Part shown: positions 8,135-10,832 of the stretch, in pieces | How positions within the stretch are numbered: the first letter of the stretch is position 1 | How the letters are laid out: every line of letters begins with the position of its first letter | Source: Alistipes sp. | GTDB taxonomy: Bacteria; Bacteroidota; Bacteroidia; Bacteroidales; Rikenellaceae | Assembly: GCA_017934845.1 (NCBI GenBank) | Contig: JAGBIR010000129.1 | Coordinates: 1 to 10,832, forward strand | Length of the DNA: 10,832 bases | Direction of reading: 5' to 3' | Program-made: the position numbers and the translations under genes | The notes under the pieces: model-generated | Told to the model about the DNA's origin: nothing | The model's input: only the letters and a program-made list of their open reading frames with translations | The model's database searches: none

Positions 8135-9811
8135 ATGAAGAGATTACTATCAGTTATTGTGATATTGTGCTGTGCCTCAAACCTTATGGCACAGGTTGCA
8201 AAGCAGGTGGAGGTATCGAAAGATTACACACCCACGGTGAGTAGCGCGCAGAAACTCGCCTTGATACCCGATATGACCGATACGGTGAAGATGCAGCCCG
8301 AGATAGACTATACCATCACACCGCGCACCTATGCGACATCGCTGATGACGCCCAACTTCCGACCGGCAACAATCGCCTATTGGGATTATAAGCGTATGCG
8401 CCCGCTCTATGTCAAAGCCGCCTTCGGAGTGCCTCTATCAAGCGAAGCTGATGCCTACCTATCGACCTACAACAAGGATCGCGGCTACGCCATGGTCTAT
8501 GCCAACCATTGGGGCGATTACCGCAATCGCAAAAACCTTAACGATGATAAGGTTACAGAAAATACCTCGCAGATGTCAAATAGGGTAGGTGGCCGCGCAG
8601 GATTGTTCGTCGGTCGTCACGTTGCCGAAATCGACCTCTATGGCGACCATCAGATGCGCCATCGCTATCCCACAACGGGTGCCATGATCGGCTTTGGAGA
8701 GATGCAGGGTAAGATTCGTTTTGGCGATGATTTTACTGACCTTAAGCGTTGGAATTTCAATATTGAGGCGGGCGGAGGTTTCTTCTCGCACCAAAGCCGC
8801 GACTTCGAGCCACAAGAGAAATTTGCTCAATCTAACTTCGACATTAATGCTACGGTCGGTAAGATGATGGGGCGTGGCCATGTACTTAAAATAAACGCCG
8901 GATATTCAGGATATTATGGTGGAAAAATGCTCGATGGATACAAGAATAATTCGCTTACCGTAGGTATGCGCTACGGCTTTAGCGGCCGACGCACAAACTT
9001 CATTATTGGTGCCGATTACTACCACGACAAGGTTGAACTTTCTACCGAATCGCCTCATTATGTGCTGCCATATATGCGCCTTACGTGGAAACGCCACACC
9101 GAACGATTTGTGCCATATATCGAGATCGACAGCGATTTGCGCCGACATAATTTCGCAGCACTCATTTACGAAAATCCATATTTGATTACCTCGCCCAAAC
9201 TCTTGGAAACCATTAAATCACTCCCCAACGAGGTGCAATACAATGGTCGCGTCGGTATAGGTGGCAACCTCGGCAAAGGTGTATTTTCTTATAACCTCTC
9301 AGCCGCACTATCATTTGCTAACGACCACGCATATTGGTATGCCAATGGAGCAAACTATCTGCTCACAACAGCCTATCAGCACTCGCTTCGCATCGATGGA
9401 GGGATGAAGATTCGTCCCGCAGGATGGTTTGAAGCAGAACTTACAGCCGGAGTATATGCTTGGGAGAATTATGGAGATTATTATGCCAATCGTCCAAATT
9501 TCGACGCCGCACTGGATTTGCGCGTAATCACTCACGAATTGAAGATTGATATCAACTTCGGTTATGCCGGCGGTATTAAGTGGATGACTGGCATAGAGAG
9601 TACCAACGAAAACGGCGAGATAACCACAAGCTATGGCTACGTCAAGACCAACAACACTTTCAGTCTCGGATTGAGTGCCGAGTGGAGAGTCTGCGAACGT
9701 ATCGCGGTATTTGCCGAAGGCCGCAACCTTACAGGCAGCCGAATTTACGAATGGCTGAATTACTACCAAAACACCCCTCAAGGCCTCCTCGGCGTAAAAA
9801 TGACATTCTAA
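8135..9811 (+). CDS. Outer-membrane beta-barrel protein, TonB-dependent-receptor-like barrel without a plug
   Basis: This 558-residue outer-membrane protein has a signal peptide (MKRLLSVIVILCCASNLMAQ) and then a proline-rich segment at about 21-75. That segment includes 'VEVSKDYTPTV' and 'PDMTDTVKMQPEIDYTI'. From about residue 85 the sequence alternates aromatic and polar residues as in transmembrane beta-strands, and it ends 'LLGVKMTF' with a C-terminal phenylalanine typical of barrels recognised by the BAM machinery. The last 45 residues ('ERIAVFAEGRNLTGSRIYEW...') resemble the end of TonB-dependent receptor barrels. No plug domain, carboxypeptidase-like N-terminal domain or clear TonB box is present, and the length is well below the 700-1000 residues of full receptors. 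It lies 4 bp after the TPR gene and is followed by a terminator, so it is the second and last gene of that operon. The ligand or partner is unknown. Confidence 0.82.
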   Translation: MKRLLSVIVILCCASNLMAQVAKQVEVSKDYTPTVSSAQKLALIPDMTDTVKMQPEIDYTITPRTYATSLMTPNFRPATIAYWDYKRMRPLYVKAAFGVPLSSEADAYLSTYNKDRGYAMVYANHWGDYRNRKNLNDDKVTENTSQMSNRVGGRAGLFVGRHVAEIDLYGDHQMRHRYPTTGAMIGFGEMQGKIRFGDDFTDLKRWNFNIEAGGGFFSHQSRDFEPQEKFAQSNFDINATVGKMMGRGHVLKINAGYSGYYGGKMLDGYKNNSLTVGMRYGFSGRRTNFIIGADYYHDKVELSTESPHYVLPYMRLTWKRHTERFVPYIEIDSDLRRHNFAALIYENPYLITSPKLLETIKSLPNEVQYNGRVGIGGNLGKGVFSYNLSAALSFANDHAYWYANGANYLLTTAYQHSLRIDGGMKIRPAGWFEAELTAGVYAWENYGDYYANRPNFDAALDLRVITHELKIDINFGYAGGIKWMTGIESTNENGEITTSYGYVKTNNTFSLGLSAEWRVCERIAVFAEGRNLTGSRIYEWLNYYQNTPQGLLGVKMTF

Positions 9812-9814
9812 ACT

Positions 9815-9850
9815 AAAAGCTGTTAGCCACCTCAACGACTAACAGCTTTT
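9815..9850 (+). terminator. Intrinsic terminator after the TPR/barrel operon
   Basis: AAAAGCTGTTAG (9815-9826) and CTAACAGCTTTT (9839-9850) form a perfect 12-bp stem with a 12-nt loop, followed by TCTTTT. It begins 3 bp after the barrel stop codon. The A-run at its left side could also let it stop transcription coming from the other direction. Confidence 0.88.
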
Positions 9851-9853
9851 TCT

Positions 9854-9884
9854 TTTGCTATTTAGCCATTTTTTCGTAGATTTG
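9854..9884 (+). promoter_or_regulatory. Bacteroidetes-type promoter for the caspase-like lipoprotein gene
   Basis: TTTG (9854-9857) and TAGATTTG (9877-9884) match the -33 and -7 consensus elements, with 19 nt between them. The expected start near 9890 leaves a leader of about 24 nt before the ATG at 9914, with no Shine-Dalgarno match, which is common in this phylum. The -33 box sits just after the preceding terminator, so this gene is transcribed independently. Confidence 0.72.
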
Positions 9885-9913
9885 TCGTATAAAAGTCTAT
9901 TTCTAACCCTAAT

Positions 9914-10832
9914 ATGAACAAAATCGGCATGCGTTACCTTGCGTTGGGTAATATATTTAGTCACTTTGCCAAGTCATTGGCAATTCTGTTTATGGTCGCA
10001 TTTATTGGCTGTACAAGCAGCTCAACCGACGACTCAGACGATAACACTCCGCCACAGGAGCAACCATCCAACCCCGACGATGGGGACGACAATAGTGGCG
10101 GTGGTAGCGGCTCTTCGGACAACAACGAGCAAATCTCAATGGAAGAATTGGTCGCCAATGTCGAGAGTGCGCAGGAGGTTATTGACCCGCTGTTTGAGCA
10201 GTGCGAAACTATCGACGACCTCGCCAAGCACCTTGACGAAATCAAGGCAATGGAGTGCGTATCAAACGCATGGATTTATGAAGATGCTTTATATACTATT
10301 GTAGAAGGTGGTTTCCAAATGGGCTGGTCTTACCATACAATCCCAACACCACAAGATAATACTACCTCTGCTAACAATAACTTATATTCGCCATCCGATT
10401 ATATTACACGTGCATCGAATACTGAACAAAGAGACGAACATACTTTCTTAAAAGGCAATAATGTCTGTATAATAAATCAAATATTTAATGACTCAGATTG
10501 GGCATATATTAGAACTTCATTTTCTAATCTTGAGCAAAATTTCACTGATGCAGAATTTGCCGTAAGACACTTAAGAGGAACAGGCACCACCAGCTTTATA
10601 CTCAATCAATTATCCAATTATAATATTATATTTTGGGCTACTCATGGTTGCTACGATGGAGATAATCATTGGTTTACAACTGAATCTATATCAACATCAA
10701 AGGATACTGTGTTTGATTATTTAGAAAGTTGGATTAAATATGGTTTTTTAGATGCTGCTATGTATTTAAGTACAACCTATGACGGAAAACACATTATGAT
10801 TGCAGATGAGCTAATCGACAATCAAATGGGGA
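9914..10832 (+). CDS. Lipoprotein with a predicted clan CD (caspase/CHAT/gingipain-like) cysteine peptidase domain, 3' end missing
   Basis: The frame is open from 9914 to the right edge (306 codons, no stop). An N-terminal hydrophobic helix ends in 'VAFIGC', with C33 the likely lipidated cysteine, although Phe at -3 is not the usual residue. Next come 'TSSSTDDSDD', resembling Bacteroidetes lipoprotein surface-export signals, and a Pro/Asp/Gly/Ser linker to about residue 72. Residues 74-140 form a small helical/strand module ('LAKHLDEIKAMECVSNAWIYEDALYTIV'). The final part fits the first half of a caspase-type fold: a strand 'NNVCIINQIF' near 182-191, a helix, then the hydrophobic strand 'NIIFWATHG' ending in H244-G245, the catalytic His-Gly pattern of clan CD. 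The catalytic Cys, normally after the next strand, would lie beyond the window; C246 beside the His-Gly is not that residue. An alternative start is Met6 (9929). Peptidase activity is inferred, and a CHAT-like or inactive member is also possible. Confidence 0.65.
   Translation, partial: MNKIGMRYLALGNIFSHFAKSLAILFMVAFIGCTSSSTDDSDDNTPPQEQPSNPDDGDDNSGGGSGSSDNNEQISMEELVANVESAQEVIDPLFEQCETIDDLAKHLDEIKAMECVSNAWIYEDALYTIVEGGFQMGWSYHTIPTPQDNTTSANNNLYSPSDYITRASNTEQRDEHTFLKGNNVCIINQIFNDSDWAYIRTSFSNLEQNFTDAEFAVRHLRGTGTTSFILNQLSNYNIIFWATHGCYDGDNHWFTTESISTSKDTVFDYLESWIKYGFLDAAMYLSTTYDGKHIMIADELIDNQMG

Noticed and set aside
9939..10304. 121-codon + strand frame overlapping the start of the lipoprotein gene
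   Set aside because: Its translation is low-complexity (Thr/Ser/Gln/His-rich) and lies over the Asp/Gly/Ser linker. The lipoprotein frame has the signal sequence, the promoter spacing and continues to the window end.
1..10832. CRISPR arrays, tRNA or rRNA genes, insertion sequences and attachment sites
   Set aside because: No regularly spaced repeats, tRNA-like cloverleaf or rRNA sequence, transposase or recombinase motifs, or flanking direct repeats were seen by eye. The composition shift at about 10261 has no visible mobile element at its edge.

Overview
The window looks like chromosomal DNA from a member of the Bacteroidota, most likely order Bacteroidales. The support is two promoter-like sites matching the Bacteroidetes -33/-7 pattern (TTTG/TTG, then TAnnTTTG), an acidic surface-export-like stretch after a lipoprotein cysteine, cell-envelope gene content, and mostly weak Shine-Dalgarno sequences. 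The genus cannot be named from the sequence alone.

Bases 1-4576 hold the end of a tripartite efflux operon on the + strand: the C-terminus of a periplasmic adaptor (cut by the left edge), a complete inner-membrane RND pump, and a TolC-type outer-membrane channel. The genes are 4-6 bp apart. Together they would form one envelope-spanning exporter; the substrate cannot be read from the sequence. A small OsmC/Ohr-family gene on the - strand (4573-4983) converges on the channel gene, and the two stop codons overlap.

Bases 5073-9850 form a clean two-gene unit: a promoter, a 995-residue secreted tetratricopeptide-repeat protein, an outer-membrane beta-barrel protein starting 4 bp later, and a strong intrinsic terminator. 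The barrel resembles the C-terminal part of a TonB-dependent receptor but has no plug domain. The pair probably acts in the periplasm and outer membrane, but its function is unknown.

Bases 9854-10832 hold a separately promoted gene cut by the right edge. It encodes a lipoprotein with an acidic/Gly-Ser linker and then a domain that looks like the first half of a clan CD (caspase/CHAT/gingipain-like) cysteine peptidase fold, including a hydrophobic strand ending in Thr-His-Gly. GC content falls from about 55% to about 33% inside this gene, near codon 116. This is the most unusual part of the window: a probably surface-exposed caspase-like lipoprotein with a mosaic composition, whose expected catalytic cysteine lies beyond the window.
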